Shown piece by piece: positions 10,988 to 20,775 of a stretch of 64,000 bases of DNA. The notes below the pieces were generated by a model. That model did not search any database, was not told the DNA's origin, and worked only from the letters and a program-made list of their open reading frames with translations. Position 1 is the first letter of the stretch; each line of letters opens with the position of its first letter. Position numbers and translations under genes: made by a program. Source of the DNA: JAIOQJ01 sp963718635 (GTDB taxonomy: Bacteria; Planctomycetota; Planctomycetia; Gemmatales; Gemmataceae); contig OY970367.1 of the NCBI GenBank assembly GCA_963718635.1, positions 5,766,001 through 5,830,000 of the forward strand. Direction: 5' to 3'.

Positions 10988-11096
10988 GGTTAGACTCGCG
11001 GTAACTGGTCTTAAATCTCTGCCGTGGATTTTTCGAACAACTGAGAAATGCGGGCCAGCTCAGAAAAGTTTATTCAGTACGGGCTTCGTGAGTAAA

Positions 11097-11132
11097 ATAA
11101 GCGACGTTGCCGCTAAGGCATCCGTCGCTTAT
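11097..11132 (-). terminator. Possible rho-independent terminator of the DUF1579 gene
   Basis: Perfect 10-bp inverted repeat ATAAGCGACG / CGTCGCTTAT with a 16-base loop. Read on the minus strand, it is followed by a short T-rich run (TTTTAC). It lies just past the stop codon of the minus-strand DUF1579 gene. Confidence 0.45.
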
Positions 11133-11159
11133 GCATCCGGCTCGGATGGGAAGCGCGAG

Positions 11160-11774
11160 TTACTTCTTGCGCGTATAAGTGATTTCCATCATTTTAATCT
11201 CGACGTCTTTGCCGTCAAAGTTTCCGGTCTTATACATTTCGCTGACAAATTTGTCCTGGTCTTGGAACTTGATGACTGCGCGAGTTTTGAGCGGTTGACC
11301 GCTGACCGGGCAGACACATTCGCCGCCATAGGTGAAAGTCTTGCCGTCGTCGCTTACCTCGCCGGCTGACTTTTCGACGCCGGTCGCCATGTTGTCGATC
11401 CAAGTGCTTTGATACTTTTTGGCCGTGTTGTCGTAACCGATCGTGCCGATGCCTTCGAACTTCATGCCGCCAAAGTCACCTGAAACCTTTTCTTCAAGGA
11501 AACGGCCGCCGAGGATCCATTTGAAATCGGCAGTGGCGACGGATTCGGTCGCGGGCTTGGCCGGGTTCATCCACATCTTCACCGCGCAATCCCAGCTTCC
11601 TTCGAACTGATTGAGTTTCTTGTGGGCAGCGCCCGGCGTGCCGGCTTTCATCATCGCTTCCATGATGGTCTTTTCATCGGGGAAGCCGCCTTTCTTCTCT
11701 TCGGCGGACGCCAACCCGCTCAAAGCAATCACCGACCCAGCGACCGAAGCGAAAACCAGAGGTCGAGAAAACAT
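11160..11774 (-). CDS. DUF1579 family exported protein
   Basis: Exported protein of 204 residues of the DUF1579 family; function unknown. The ATG at 11774 is chosen because an AAAGGAG ribosome binding site lies 6-7 bases upstream and a signal peptide follows (VFASVAGSVIALSGLASA). The mature part has the family text FEGSWDCAVKMWMNP, GGRFLEE and IGYDNTAKKY, compatible with a lipocalin-like beta barrel. The gene stands alone and is followed by a terminator-like hairpin. Planctomycete genomes often carry several such paralogues. Confidence 0.85.
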   Translation of the reverse strand: MFSRPLVFASVAGSVIALSGLASAEEKKGGFPDEKTIMEAMMKAGTPGAAHKKLNQFEGSWDCAVKMWMNPAKPATESVATADFKWILGGRFLEEKVSGDFGGMKFEGIGTIGYDNTAKKYQSTWIDNMATGVEKSAGEVSDDGKTFTYGGECVCPVSGQPLKTRAVIKFQDQDKFVSEMYKTGNFDGKDVEIKMMEITYTRKK

Positions 11775-11957
11775 TGCAAACTCCTTTGCATGGTGAAGGG
11801 AGAAAAAGTTTCTCCCAGGGGGCTTCAGCGGCACATCGCGTTCCGCCTGGTTTGCCCCGTTGATAAATGTATGAAATTTCACGACTCTTTCATAACGCTG
11901 TTTTACCGAGCAGAGCCTGATGACGAGAAAGCCTTGCCGCTTGCTCCGACTTGGCTA

Positions 11958-12807
11958 TTACTTAACCCGCTTCAACGGCACGTTGAAATACTCTTTCTGC
12001 GTAAGCTGCGACAGATCGACGCGAATCAAGTCGGGACTGTCTACCAACAACTGAAGCAACGTATCGCTTACGTTCAGAATAAGTTCATTCGGCGCTGCAC
12101 CCGGCTTTAGCACCTGCCACTTTCCGCGGCCATTTCCGCCCAGCGTAAACTGGCTGATGGGCTTCATCTCAAAGGAACCGTCAGCGCCGAAGTTTACCGT
12201 GACTATTTGTTTATCGGGCGCTTCACCGGTCCAGTTCCCCACCAGTCGCCGGTCGAATGGTTCGTTCAGTTTTTTCTTCGGCTGTGTTCCCTCGTTCGGC
12301 CGAAACGGTTTGCTCAGTTCGTCTTCAGCAAGCTGTTCTGCTTTCGTTGCGTCTGCCGCTTCATCTTTCTTCATAAACCGCATGTAAGCAACAATGCCGA
12401 GAATCACGAGCAATGTTCCGAGTACGCCGACGCGTACCCAGATATTCGCTTTCAATTTGCCATAGGCGCTTAGCTCCGGTTCGCGTTTGCGCTTTTTCTT
12501 TTTACGTGGGCGGTCATTGTCATCGCTAATGCGCTTTCTTCGAAACAGGGGCTTCTTCCTCTTCATCGTCATCGCGCGTGGGCCGGCGTTTTGGCTGATT
12601 AGCAAGGCGATTCTTCGCCGGCTTAGCAGGGCCTTCTTCTTCCTCGTCGACGACTTCGTAGTCTTCAATTACCTCTTCCTCTTCCGGCGCCGCGACGGCA
12701 AAGTTCTGTTTGCACTTTGGACAGGCGATGCCAGTTCCCACCTTCACTCCTGCTTTGGAAGTCAACGACGCCGCACAGTGGGGACAGACGATTCGATTGA
12801 TGAGCAT
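11958..12807 (-). CDS. Zinc-ribbon, single-pass membrane protein (one frameshift)
   Basis: Protein of about 280 residues of a planctomycete type with no assigned function. The N-terminal zinc ribbon has the pairs CPHC and CPKC about 20 residues apart. It is followed by a very acidic stretch (EEEEVIEDYEVVDEEEE), a strongly basic stretch (RPRKKKKRKRE), one membrane helix (VRVGVLGTLLVILGIVAYM) and a C-terminal domain of about 110 residues. That domain contains LVGNWTGEAPDKQ and NFGADGSF, like lipocalin-type proteins measuring deviation from a threshold. The frame shifts near 12540 at AGAAAGCGC, where one extra G would explain the break. The order zinc ribbon, charged linker, helix and outer domain suggests a membrane-tethered sensor or assembly factor (inference). 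Confidence 0.75.
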
Positions 12808-12995
12808 GAAAGTTGCCTAAGTGTTTACGTTCTGCTGAGTTAGTGGGGGATATAAGCAGCCCGGTTATGTTATCAAAACGGTAGTTGTTGTAACTCAACG
12901 GCTTGCGGAGCTTGGCTCAGATTCGCGCATGAATTCCAAAGCGCGTATACTAGACGCGAAGTCGTTTCGACCCAATTGAACTCGGAGATCTCCGC

Positions 12996-13550
12996 ATGCT
13001 GGTCTACATTGCCGTCGCCGTTGCGATCATTATTGTCGTTTTCCTAATCATTGTCGCAATCCGCCCGGCGGCTTTTCGGATTGCGCGATCGAGGGAAATC
13101 CCAGCCCCGGCTGATGCGATTTTCCCGCTCATCAACAATTTGCGTCAGTGGTCTCGCTGGTCGCCCTTTGAGAAGCTGGATCCTGCGATGAAGAAGACGT
13201 TTGACGGTCCAGATGCGGGAGCGGGCTCTGATTATCGGTGGGTAGGCAACGGGAAAGCGGGCGCGGGACAGATGACGATTGTCGAAAGTAAGATGAATGA
13301 GTTGGTCGCCATGACCCTTGAGTTTACTCGACCGTTCAAGTGCCATAATCAGGTGCAGTTTGTGCTGGCACCCTCTGTCAAAGGCACTTCAGTGAGTTGG
13401 ATCATGGAAGGAAGGAACAACTTCATGGCTAAAGCATTCTCACTCCTAATGAACATTGACAAAATGGTCGGCAAAGATTTTGAACAGGGTTTGGAAAATC
13501 TGGAGGCGGTTGCGCGCGGCATCGATGTGGCACCGTCGGCGAGGGCCTAA
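12996..13550 (+). CDS. Membrane-anchored SRPBCC / polyketide-cyclase family protein
   Basis: Protein of 184 residues with one N-terminal membrane helix (IAVAVAIIIVVFLIIVAI) and a SRPBCC (START-like) ligand-binding domain. Recognisable family text is IPAPADAIFPLINNLRQWSRWSPFEKLDP, given here as separate short blocks: IPAPADAIFPLI, NNLRQWSRWSPF and WIMEGRNNF. Such proteins bind hydrophobic ligands; the ligand is unknown. A purine-rich GGAG precedes the ATG at 12996. It stands alone and is transcribed away from the zinc-ribbon gene. Confidence 0.85.
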   Translation: MLVYIAVAVAIIIVVFLIIVAIRPAAFRIARSREIPAPADAIFPLINNLRQWSRWSPFEKLDPAMKKTFDGPDAGAGSDYRWVGNGKAGAGQMTIVESKMNELVAMTLEFTRPFKCHNQVQFVLAPSVKGTSVSWIMEGRNNFMAKAFSLLMNIDKMVGKDFEQGLENLEAVARGIDVAPSARA

Positions 13551-13623
13551 CTCAACCGCCAAGAGATGACATCGAACGAAGATTTCAAACATGTGCGTCT
13601 ATACTAGATTGTCGGCTTCTAAA

Positions 13624-13660
13624 GATGGGTGGGTGGCGCAAAGCCTTCAACCACCCTACA
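13624..13660. repeat. Single diverged copy of the 6.8-kb interspersed repeat
   Basis: GGTGGGTGGCGCAAAGCC followed by TTCAACCACCCTAC matches the reverse orientation of the repeat at 6828-6957 with a few substitutions. It lies between the SRPBCC gene and ribBA. Confidence 0.75.
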
Positions 13661-13710
13661 AAACCGGCGCATCTGCGTAATGTTTCAAATAAGCGAAGCC
13701 CGAGGCCATT

Positions 13711-14959
13711 ATGAACCCCGCTATTGACCAATTCTGTACGATCGAGGAAGCGATTGATGAATTGCGCGGGGCGCATGGTCGTGCTCGTGGACGATGAACA
13801 TCGCGAGAATGAGGGCGATCTGGTCGTGGCGGCGGAGATGGTGACGCCCCAGAACATCAACTTCATGATTCGCAACGCCTGCGGCCGGCTCTGTCTGGCG
13901 ATGACGGGCGAGATGTGCGACCGCGTCGGGCTCGATTTGTTGCCCGGCGTCAACCTCGATCCAAGCGCCACGCCCTTCACGCACAATTTCGACGCCCGCG
14001 ATGGGATCACTACCGGCATCTCGGCCTTTGACCGCGCCAAATCGATACTGACGGCCATCGCGGATGCATCCACGGCTAACGACCTCGTAAAGGACAAAGG
14101 CCATGTCGATGGTTTGCGCGCCGCGAAGGAGGCGTGTTGGTGCGGGCAGGGCACACCGAAGGGAGCGTTGACCTGGCGCGTCTGGCCGGCATGAAACCGG
14201 CCGGGGTAATCTGCGAAATCATCAAGGAAGATGGGCATATGGCCCGACTTCCCGATCTACGCGAATTTGCCGTCAAGCATTCGCTGAAGCTCTGCACCAT
14301 CGCCGACTTGATCAAGTATCGGCGTCGCCGCGAAAAATTGGTCAAGCGCGAGATTGCGCTAAAACTGCCGACGGCTAGCGGCGTTTTCGATCTCTTCGGC
14401 TACTCGTCGATCGTCGATGCCGATCTTCATTTCAGCGCTCACGGTTGGGGGTGTCGGCCTGGAAACGGCGGCTGGCGGCACCGAGCAGCAAGAACCGGTG
14501 CTCGCGCGAGTGCATAGCGAATGTCTGACGGGTGATGTGCTGCATAGCTGTCTATGCGATTGTGGGTCGCAATTGCATCATGCGATGACGCAGATCGTCG
14601 AATCGGGTCGGGGCGTTTTGCTCTATATGCGGCAGGAAGGCCGGGGCATCGGCTTATTGAACAAGCTCAAAGCGTATAAACTTCAACACGATGAAGGCCT
14701 CGATACCGTCGAGGCGAATCAGCGCCTTGGCTTTGCACCCGATCTACGGCACTATGGCATCGGCGCCCAAATACTGTTTGATCTTGGGGTTCGGCAGATC
14801 CGGCTGTTAACCAATAACCCTAAAAAAGTAATAGGTCTCGATGGCTACGGCCTGAAGATCGTCAAGCGCATACCCATTCAGATTCCCGCGAACGAGAACA
14901 ACAAACGTTACTTGCTGACGAAAAAAGACAAACTCGGGCATCTCCTCGATGAACTTTAA
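13711..14959 (+). CDS. ribBA: Bifunctional DHBP synthase / GTP cyclohydrolase II (three frameshifts)
   Basis: Two-domain riboflavin enzyme. The RibB half converts ribulose 5-phosphate to dihydroxybutanone phosphate and the RibA half opens GTP. RibB signatures are [22 protein letters not shown] and [12 protein letters not shown]. RibA has the zinc site [15 protein letters not shown], the catalytic block [16 protein letters not shown], and a C-terminal LLTNNPKK. The start is the ATG at 13711 ([19 protein letters not shown]). The frame changes near 13775, 14115 and 14430, giving four collinear pieces. Riboflavin synthesis is essential without uptake, so consensus indels are far likelier than true inactivation. 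No other rib genes are adjacent. Confidence 0.93.
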
Positions 14960-15100
14960 GAACGAGCAGCTGTCGGCCGTGAGCAACAGTGAGATCGCTG
15001 CGGTGCACTTGGAGCGCTGCCTCAAAGCACTGCCTCTTTCACACCAATTCAGTAGACCATCTTGGGAACAGTGCTACATCAAGACCTAGAGGATTTTCCG

Positions 15101-15784
15101 ATGGCCTTGCCGTTTTCCGCATACATGCAACCGCAGTTGGCATTGACGAACTTTCGACTCCGATCACGACCTAAATCGCAACCGGGACCGCTGCTCGAAC
15201 TGAAGGGGCGACCGAGTGGAGTCTTCTACACAATCCTTAACTTATTCGGGCTCAGCCCCATTGCCGAGTTGAAGGTAAACAACACCGAAATCCGCCAGCA
15301 TACGAAGAACTTGCTCGGCGATCTTTCGCACATCATACCTCTACGACATGTCGATTCAGTCGGCTTCGGCTCGTCGAAGCCGATCCTCTATCTGGTCCTG
15401 GCCGTCAACTGCTTGTTTTTAGGAGGCGCCGGCGCTGCCACAATCGGGACAATGGCCTTGATCGGTGGACTCGTTGGCGCTTGCCTCTTCTTCATTCTGT
15501 TTTTTCTGGGGCAGAGTTTCGTGCTCACGTTCAATACGGCAAGCACCGCTTTGGCAATTCGCTTCAAATCGGGGAGCGGCAAAGGTAAGGTCGATTGGAA
15601 ATTGTTGTTGCAATCGGTGGAAGTGATTCGAGACTTGCTTACTGACGCCAATCTCCCGGGAGGATCAAAGACTCATTCGGCCACGGCTGAAGTCGACGAG
15701 TATGAAGAGGAGGATGAGGACGAAGAAGAGGATGAGTTCGAAGATGAACCGCCTCCGCCTCGCCGAGGACCAGCCAAACGATAG
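15101..15784 (+). CDS. Membrane protein with acidic C-terminal tail, unknown function
   Basis: Unrecognised protein of 227 residues. Residues near 85-145 form one or two long hydrophobic stretches (ILYLVLAVNCLFLGGAGAA and GACLFFILFFLGQSFVL). The N-terminal 80 residues resemble a PH-like or bPH domain in size and polarity (inference only). The last 35 residues are nearly all acidic and proline (EEEDEDEEEDEFEDEPPPP). The ATG at 15101 has AGAGGA at good spacing; an upstream start at 15062 is possible. It is 140 bp downstream of ribBA on the same strand, and no functional link is evident. Confidence 0.65.
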   Translation: MALPFSAYMQPQLALTNFRLRSRPKSQPGPLLELKGRPSGVFYTILNLFGLSPIAELKVNNTEIRQHTKNLLGDLSHIIPLRHVDSVGFGSSKPILYLVLAVNCLFLGGAGAATIGTMALIGGLVGACLFFILFFLGQSFVLTFNTASTALAIRFKSGSGKGKVDWKLLLQSVEVIRDLLTDANLPGGSKTHSATAEVDEYEEEDEDEEEDEFEDEPPPPRRGPAKR

Positions 15785-16096
15785 CCGGTCAAGCACGGCG
15801 GTCTAAGCAAGTCGGAACATCAGCGAGCGCAGAAAGCAGCTTAGAGCTATGAATGCGTCTTTCTCCGGTCGCTCACATCACGTTGCCTGGTCGTCTAGAG
15901 ACCGACCAGTTCCGTAGTCGGTCTTTGCCAGTTTCAAAAGCTCGAACGGGACACCTCATGGCAAATTCCGTATTCTTTAGGCGAGAAGCGGAATGAGTCG
16001 AAGTCGATTCACCCGTTTCACATCTGCATATGGCGTTGCTCTCCCGCCTCGACCGCTAAGATCGTCGATTCGTCCCATCTTCTAGGAGACCTGCCG
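15785..16096. other. Gene-free stretch with a degenerate hairpin repeat
   Basis: About 310 bp with no credible gene. Bases about 15815-15892 contain a worn copy of the planctomycete hairpin repeat built on CGGTCGCTCAC-type arms, better preserved at 17785 and 20675. The last 15 bases include AGGAGA, the ribosome binding site of the SulP gene. Confidence 0.55.
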
Positions 16097-17753
16097 ATGG
16101 CCGACCTCAGTCCCTCCGCCCACCCCTCGAGCGAAAGGGATCCAAGCCGATGTGCTTTCGGGGTTTCTGGTTTTTCTGATCGCGCTGCCGCTCTGTTTGG
16201 CTATCGCCGATGCCAGCAAGTACCCGCCGATCATGGGTATCTGGACGGCAGTGCTGGGCGGCATCATAACGACCTTCATCAGTAATTCGCAGATGACTAT
16301 CAAAGGACCGGCCGCCGGGATGATCGTTATTGTTGCGGGAGCCGTTGGGGAATTTCAGAAAGAAAATGCAGCGCCTGAAATCGCCAAGATGGAGCAATCG
16401 CTCGGAAGAAAGCTCGACGACAAAGAATTGGACAAAGTCCTCACCGAGTCGGGCGATTATCAGAAAGCATATCGGATGGCGATCGGCCTAGGAGTGATTT
16501 CAGGGCTGATACAGATTGTTTTCGGTTTGATTCGGGCGGGCGTGCTTGCCGATATGTTTCCGATTTCGGCTGTACATGGTTTGCTCGCATCTATCGGCGT
16601 AATCATCATGTTTAAGCAAGCTTACAAGATGATTGGCCTAAACGCGCCGAAAAGCGATGAGGCCATTCATGCGGTACTAGGATTTCCCGCCGCGATACCG
16701 GACTTGAACCCGACGATTGCAGCCATCGGCATTCCCTGTTTGGTTTTATTATTCGCGCTTACATTCGTTAAACATCCACTGGTCAAAAAAATTCCAGGTC
16801 AAGTGATCGTCTTATTTTTCGCGATCCCAATGGGGTATATCCTCACGATCGAGAACAAATTCCTGGTCAACATTTCCAGCCCGCTGGCAAATATTGAAAC
16901 AGCGTTTGCCCTCCCTGATTTCAGCGGCGTTTTCACAGCAATAGGCATCAAATATCTCATCTTATTTGCGTTAATTGGCACTCTCGAATCCTTGCTGAGC
17001 GCGAAAGCGGTCGATTTACTCGATCCGAAAAAACGAAAAACCGACCTAAATCGGGATCTTCTGGCGGTCGGCGTCGGCAATACGGCCGCCTCGGCTATCG
17101 GCGGCTTGCCGATGATCTCGGAAATCGTTCGCTCGAAAGCCAACATCGACAACGGCGCCCAGTCGAAGTTTTCCAATATGTTTCATGGCCTTTTCTTGCT
17201 GTTGGCCGTGTTATTCCTGGCGAATGCGCTGCATCGCATTCCGTTGGCGGCATTGGGCGCGATGCTCGTCTTCACCGGCTATCGTCTCGCGCATCCTCGC
17301 GAATTCATGAAGGCTCTCAAAATCGGGCCGGAACAACTAGCGATTTTTCTGACTACAATCATCGTTGTGCTTTACACCGATTTGTTAATCGGCATCGCCG
17401 CCGGGGTTGTCGTCAAAATTCTAACGCTCTTCGTACGCGGCATTTCGCCCACGGCGATGGCACGACTCGACTCGACGAACGAGACACGGCCGGACGGCGC
17501 TGAAGTAATTCACGTCAGCGGACCGATCATCTTCTCCAATTGGGTGCGCCTGAAAAATCGCATCGCTCTGCTTACCGCCCCCGAGGTGCTGGTAAACGTC
17601 TCGAAGGTGAGCTTCATCGATCATACGTCGATCGAAAAGCTGCACGAGTTGGAAATGGATTTCAAGAATACCGGCCGACAGTTGCACCTTGAAGGCGTGG
17701 ACGCTTTGCAGCCAGTCTCCTCTCACAACTTGGCGGCACGAAAGCAGAGATAA
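16097..17753 (+). CDS. SulP family anion permease with STAS domain (one frameshift)
   Basis: Inner-membrane SulP/SLC26 transporter of about 550 residues; members carry sulfate, bicarbonate or other anions. The start ATG at 16097 is supported by AGGAGA. The frame shifts near 16138 in AAAGGGA, after which the family start IQADVLSGFLVFLIALPLC is read. Membrane core signatures are SNSQMTIKGPAAGMIVIVAG and GNTAASAIGGLPMISEIVRS. A C-terminal STAS domain follows (VIHVSGPIIFSNW, VSFIDHTSIEKL). No carbonic anhydrase or sulfur gene is adjacent to settle the substrate, so I do not name one. Confidence 0.9.
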
Positions 17754-17784
17754 GCGTAGGAAAGGCTACTGCTCCAAGCATTTT

Positions 17785-17866
17785 GGCCAGCGGGGAGCAT
17801 CAGCGACCGGAGAAGTTCGCTGCGCATGTGAGTCATTTCTCTGGTCGCTGATGCTCTCGGCTCGCC
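17785..17866. repeat. Hairpin repeat with AGCATCAGCGACCGGAGAA / TCTGGTCGCTGATGCT arms
   Basis: Imperfect inverted repeat between the convergent SulP and yceH genes. The outer ends read GGCCAGCGGGGAGC and GCTCTCGGCTCGCC. Similar elements at 20675-20752 (well preserved) and 15815-15892 (worn) define a dispersed family. It may also work as a bidirectional terminator. Confidence 0.8.
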
Positions 17867-17891
17867 AAACGCGTCTGCTATGCAAAAATCT

Positions 17892-18614
17892 CTATCCGGG
17901 CTCAATCCCGAGCGCCTGTTGAAGTTTCACGACCATGGCCTTCACGGCTGCTAATTCACTACGCATTTGATTGAGCTCGGCATCGAGCCGTCCGATCTCG
18001 GACTGAGCAGGCTGGATCTGTGGCGCTGGCGCCGGCGGCGGAAAACGAACAGTTGTTTCAGCGCTCGATGATTCTTCCGTGTTTGCAAAAGGACTGCCGC
18101 GCAGCCGTTCGATTTCCTCAGGGGCATGGAAACCGTGAGTGACCATCGTGCCCCGGCTTCGCTCTGGCGTTAGATAGAGGACGAACCTTCGCTCAGTGAG
18201 TGGCCTCAAGAGCGAACGAAGTTGTTCGATGTCGTCGATCGGTTCCATGCGGCCGGCGCGGCCTCGAAGTTCGCCTTCCGTTTGAGGTCCGCGCAGTAGC
18301 AGCTCGGCGAGAATTGCCAACTCAACTTTGCTAACTAGCCAAACGTCGTAGAGCGCTCGGCGCCAGCGATCGACGCGGGTGCTGGTCACTTTAAGAACCA
18401 GACCCTTTTCCTGCAGGCCTTCCAAGGTCTCTTCGACTTGGACATCGTCGAGGTTCATCAACGGGTCGCGGTTCGATTTTTGATTACAGCCGGTAACGAG
18501 CGCGTTGAGCGTGAGCGGATAAGAGTCGGGCGTTGTCTTTGCCTTCTCGACAAGGACCCCCAGCACACGCCGTTCGAGAGGGCTCAGGTATGGCGGGGTG
18601 ATAGCTTCGGCCAT
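17892..18614 (-). CDS. yceH: YceH / DUF480 family protein
   Basis: Protein of 240 residues of the UPF0502 (YceH) family, made of tandem winged-helix domains; its cellular role is not established. Family signatures are LSPLERRVLGVLVEKAKTTP, DSYPLTLNALVTGCNQKSNR and LLLRGPQTEGELRGRAGRM. The C-terminus adds a short coiled coil (LDAELNQMRSELAAVKAMV), common in the family. Its first 31 bases overlap the end of the upstream glycosyltransferase, so the two genes are probably co-transcribed and translationally coupled. Confidence 0.92.
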   Translation of the reverse strand: MAEAITPPYLSPLERRVLGVLVEKAKTTPDSYPLTLNALVTGCNQKSNRDPLMNLDDVQVEETLEGLQEKGLVLKVTSTRVDRWRRALYDVWLVSKVELAILAELLLRGPQTEGELRGRAGRMEPIDDIEQLRSLLRPLTERRFVLYLTPERSRGTMVTHGFHAPEEIERLRGSPFANTEESSSAETTVRFPPPAPAPQIQPAQSEIGRLDAELNQMRSELAAVKAMVVKLQQALGIEPG

Positions 18615-19507
18615 GTGCAGTTGTCCTCAGGTGGATCGAAGAGATGACCATCCAGAACGGCTCTTAGCCGGCCGATCGCGAACGGGCCGAAAGTTCCTTC
18701 GCGCCAGCGACGCAATGCCTTGGCGGCAAGCACGGCGGCATGACGGGCGATAGTCGAGCCTGTCCTTACATTTACATTACGCCAAAATAGCCGCTCTTCG
18801 TTGCACGATTGCCGTTCGATCAGACGCCTCGAGGCGCCCCCGTAACTACAACCGCTGCGATGCCAGACGACCGAAGCCGGTTCAAAGCGTATGCGATAAC
18901 CTGCCGCTTGCAGACGCAAGGAAAGGTCAACGTCTTCAAAGTAGGCGCCGAAGTGTTCGGGGAACAGCCCCACTCTAGAGAGGGCGGACCTTCTTAGAAA
19001 CACACTTGAGCCGCTCGCAGCGGCGACGTATCGCGGAGGATTCGAAAGTTCCGTAAGCGGCTTCCCATTTTCTCTTTTCCAGGCGAAGCCCCCGCGGTCG
19101 TAGCCATCACCAGCACTGTCAATTCGAGGCTTTTTCTCACTCGGCTCGCCCTTGAGCACAAGCGGCGCTACCGCACCGACAGAGGCATCGCCGAAGCACT
19201 TGAGCGCGGCTGTTGCCCAGCCGGCGTCGACTTGCGTGTCGTCGTTGAGCAGTTCGATGATTTCGCCCTGAGCTGCATTGATGCCACGATTTGCCGCCAC
19301 GCAAAATCCGCGTGAACGCGGCAGACGGATGACGCGAACTGGCGAAAATTGAAGGGCCAAGAGAGAAACGCAAGCTCCTGCCGAACCATCATCGACGACG
19401 ATGATTTCCGAGTTGGGCGGAGCCTGCCGGATAACGCTGGCAAGGCAAAGGCGCAGTAGATCGACTTGTCGACGGGAAGGGATAACAATCGAGAGCGGGA
19501 TCAGCAT
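18584..19507 (-). CDS. Glycosyltransferase family 2
   Basis: GT-A fold glycosyltransferase (307 residues) without membrane segments. The nucleotide-binding start is LSIVIPSRRQVDLLRLCL and VVDDGSAGA. The metal-binding motif is in ELLNDDTQVD, and a late block FGAYFEDVDLSLRLQAAGYR is typical of rhamnosyltransferase-like GT2 enzymes. The donor and acceptor are unknown. It overlaps the preceding glycosyltransferase by seven bases and yceH by 31 bases. The pair probably acts in cell-surface polysaccharide or glycoprotein synthesis (inference). Confidence 0.88.
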   Translation of the reverse strand: MLIPLSIVIPSRRQVDLLRLCLASVIRQAPPNSEIIVVDDGSAGACVSLLALQFSPVRVIRLPRSRGFCVAANRGINAAQGEIIELLNDDTQVDAGWATAALKCFGDASVGAVAPLVLKGEPSEKKPRIDSAGDGYDRGGFAWKRENGKPLTELSNPPRYVAAASGSSVFLRRSALSRVGLFPEHFGAYFEDVDLSLRLQAAGYRIRFEPASVVWHRSGCSYGGASRRLIERQSCNEERLFWRNVNVRTGSTIARHAAVLAAKALRRWREGTFGPFAIGRLRAVLDGHLFDPPEDNCTWPKLSPRHT

Positions 19508-20565
19508 GTACGGCCATCCTGCGCGGCCGAAACCTGTTCGAGCTGTCCGGCGGCAGCCCGAATTCGGGCACGTGCTTGGGGGTGACGGCGGGCAAGCAGA
19601 TCGCCGGCCAGCGACCGCGTTTCACGGTGGAAGTGCGCCTCCGATGAGCGACCGCGTAACTCCGCCCAAGCTTGACGCGCCAGCGATTCCAGCCGGACGA
19701 TGGTCCCAAGCACCCGCGTTTGCCAACGCGGCCAGTGCTTGATGCCATAGGTCAAGAGTGCATGGCGCGTCATTAACCGAAGAGGCGCGGGCACGGAGCG
19801 CGAATGCAATGGGGTGTGATGAGTGACTTGCAGGCTCGGCTCGTGGCAGACCTGCCAGCCGCTCTCCGCCGCGCGACGACAAAGATCGACGTCTTCATAG
19901 TAAAGGAAAAAATCTTCATCCAAGCCGCCGATTTCATCTAGGCAATCGCGCCGAATCAACACGGCACAGCCGGTATTCCAATCCACCGTTTCGCGGGCTT
20001 GACCTGTGAATTTATGGCATTTGCGCCGGGCACGCGGCAAAAATAGCCCGGCGAGCGTCCGCCATAAAGTGGGCAAGCGACCGCACGATGCTTGGGGCGA
20101 ACCGTCAGCATTAAGTACGCCGAGGCCGATGATGCCGACGCGCGGATGATCGCGCGACATCCGGTCAGCGGCAATCTCGACCCGATCAAGGAAATCGCGA
20201 CTCACTGAAACGTCGGGGTTCAGCAGCAGGATCCAACTGCCTTCACTTAGCCGGCAACCTTCATTGACGGCCCGTGCGAAGCCTCGGTTCCGACCGAAGC
20301 GGCGTAGCGAAACGCCCGAGACCCGACGTAATTTGGAGAGCAGGCGATGTTTAGGCGAGTGATTATCGACAATCACGATTTCCGCTTCACCGCTGCGCAT
20401 GACGTGCGATTGTCGCAGTTGTTGCGTGAGCAAGGCTGTGTTTCGCCATTGGCAGTAGTTGACGATGACAACGGAGAGCGAAGGCTTGGCAAACGGGAAG
20501 GGACGCGGCGCCGGCCGTTGCCGCGAATGCGTTCGCGCAGTGATTGAAATAGTTGCCACGGCCAT
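19501..20565 (-). CDS. Glycosyltransferase family 2
   Basis: GT2 enzyme of 354 residues, first gene of the three-gene minus-strand unit. The fold starts at LSVVIVNYCQWRNTALL; the nucleotide region is EIVIVDNHSP, the metal site is ILLLNPDVSV, and DEDFFLYYEDVDLCRRAAESG is the catalytic-side block. The C-terminal 90 residues are arginine-rich and variable. Its paralogue immediately follows with overlap, suggesting successive sugar additions to one acceptor (inference). The 210-bp region upstream holds a hairpin repeat and presumably the promoter. Confidence 0.88.
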   Translation of the reverse strand: MAVATISITARTHSRQRPAPRPFPFAKPSLSVVIVNYCQWRNTALLTQQLRQSHVMRSGEAEIVIVDNHSPKHRLLSKLRRVSGVSLRRFGRNRGFARAVNEGCRLSEGSWILLLNPDVSVSRDFLDRVEIAADRMSRDHPRVGIIGLGVLNADGSPQASCGRLPTLWRTLAGLFLPRARRKCHKFTGQARETVDWNTGCAVLIRRDCLDEIGGLDEDFFLYYEDVDLCRRAAESGWQVCHEPSLQVTHHTPLHSRSVPAPLRLMTRHALLTYGIKHWPRWQTRVLGTIVRLESLARQAWAELRGRSSEAHFHRETRSLAGDLLARRHPQARARIRAAAGQLEQVSAAQDGRTC

Positions 20566-20674
20566 GAGGGATCCTTCCCCGGACGAACGGTGCCATGCGA
20601 AGTTCGGGAATTGTAAGCGATCAATGCCGAAAAGTGCAATGCCTTCTTTGGAAATTTGCTTGGGTGCCTGGAGT

Positions 20675-20752
20675 TTTCGCGAGCCGGAAGCGTGAGCGAC
20701 TGGAGGTTTCAGGCGCTTTTCTCCAGTCGCTCACGCTCCCGGCTCGCCAAAA
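20675..20752. repeat. Hairpin repeat with GAGCCGGAAGCGTGAGCGAC arms
   Basis: Near-perfect inverted repeat: GCGAGCCGGAAGCGTGAGCG on the left and CGCTCACGCTCCCGGCTCGC on the right, around a variable loop. This is the best copy of the family in the window and of a repeat type I recognise from other planctomycetes. It lies between the divergent GT2 and floA-operon ends. Confidence 0.85.
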
Positions 20753-20775
20753 TCTGCGATCCTCGCTTCGCCAGT

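Noticed and set aside
13711..14959. Programmed frameshifting in ribBA, argS or nfeD
   Set aside because: No shared slippery heptamer or downstream pseudoknot was seen, shifts go in both directions, and too many unrelated genes are affected.
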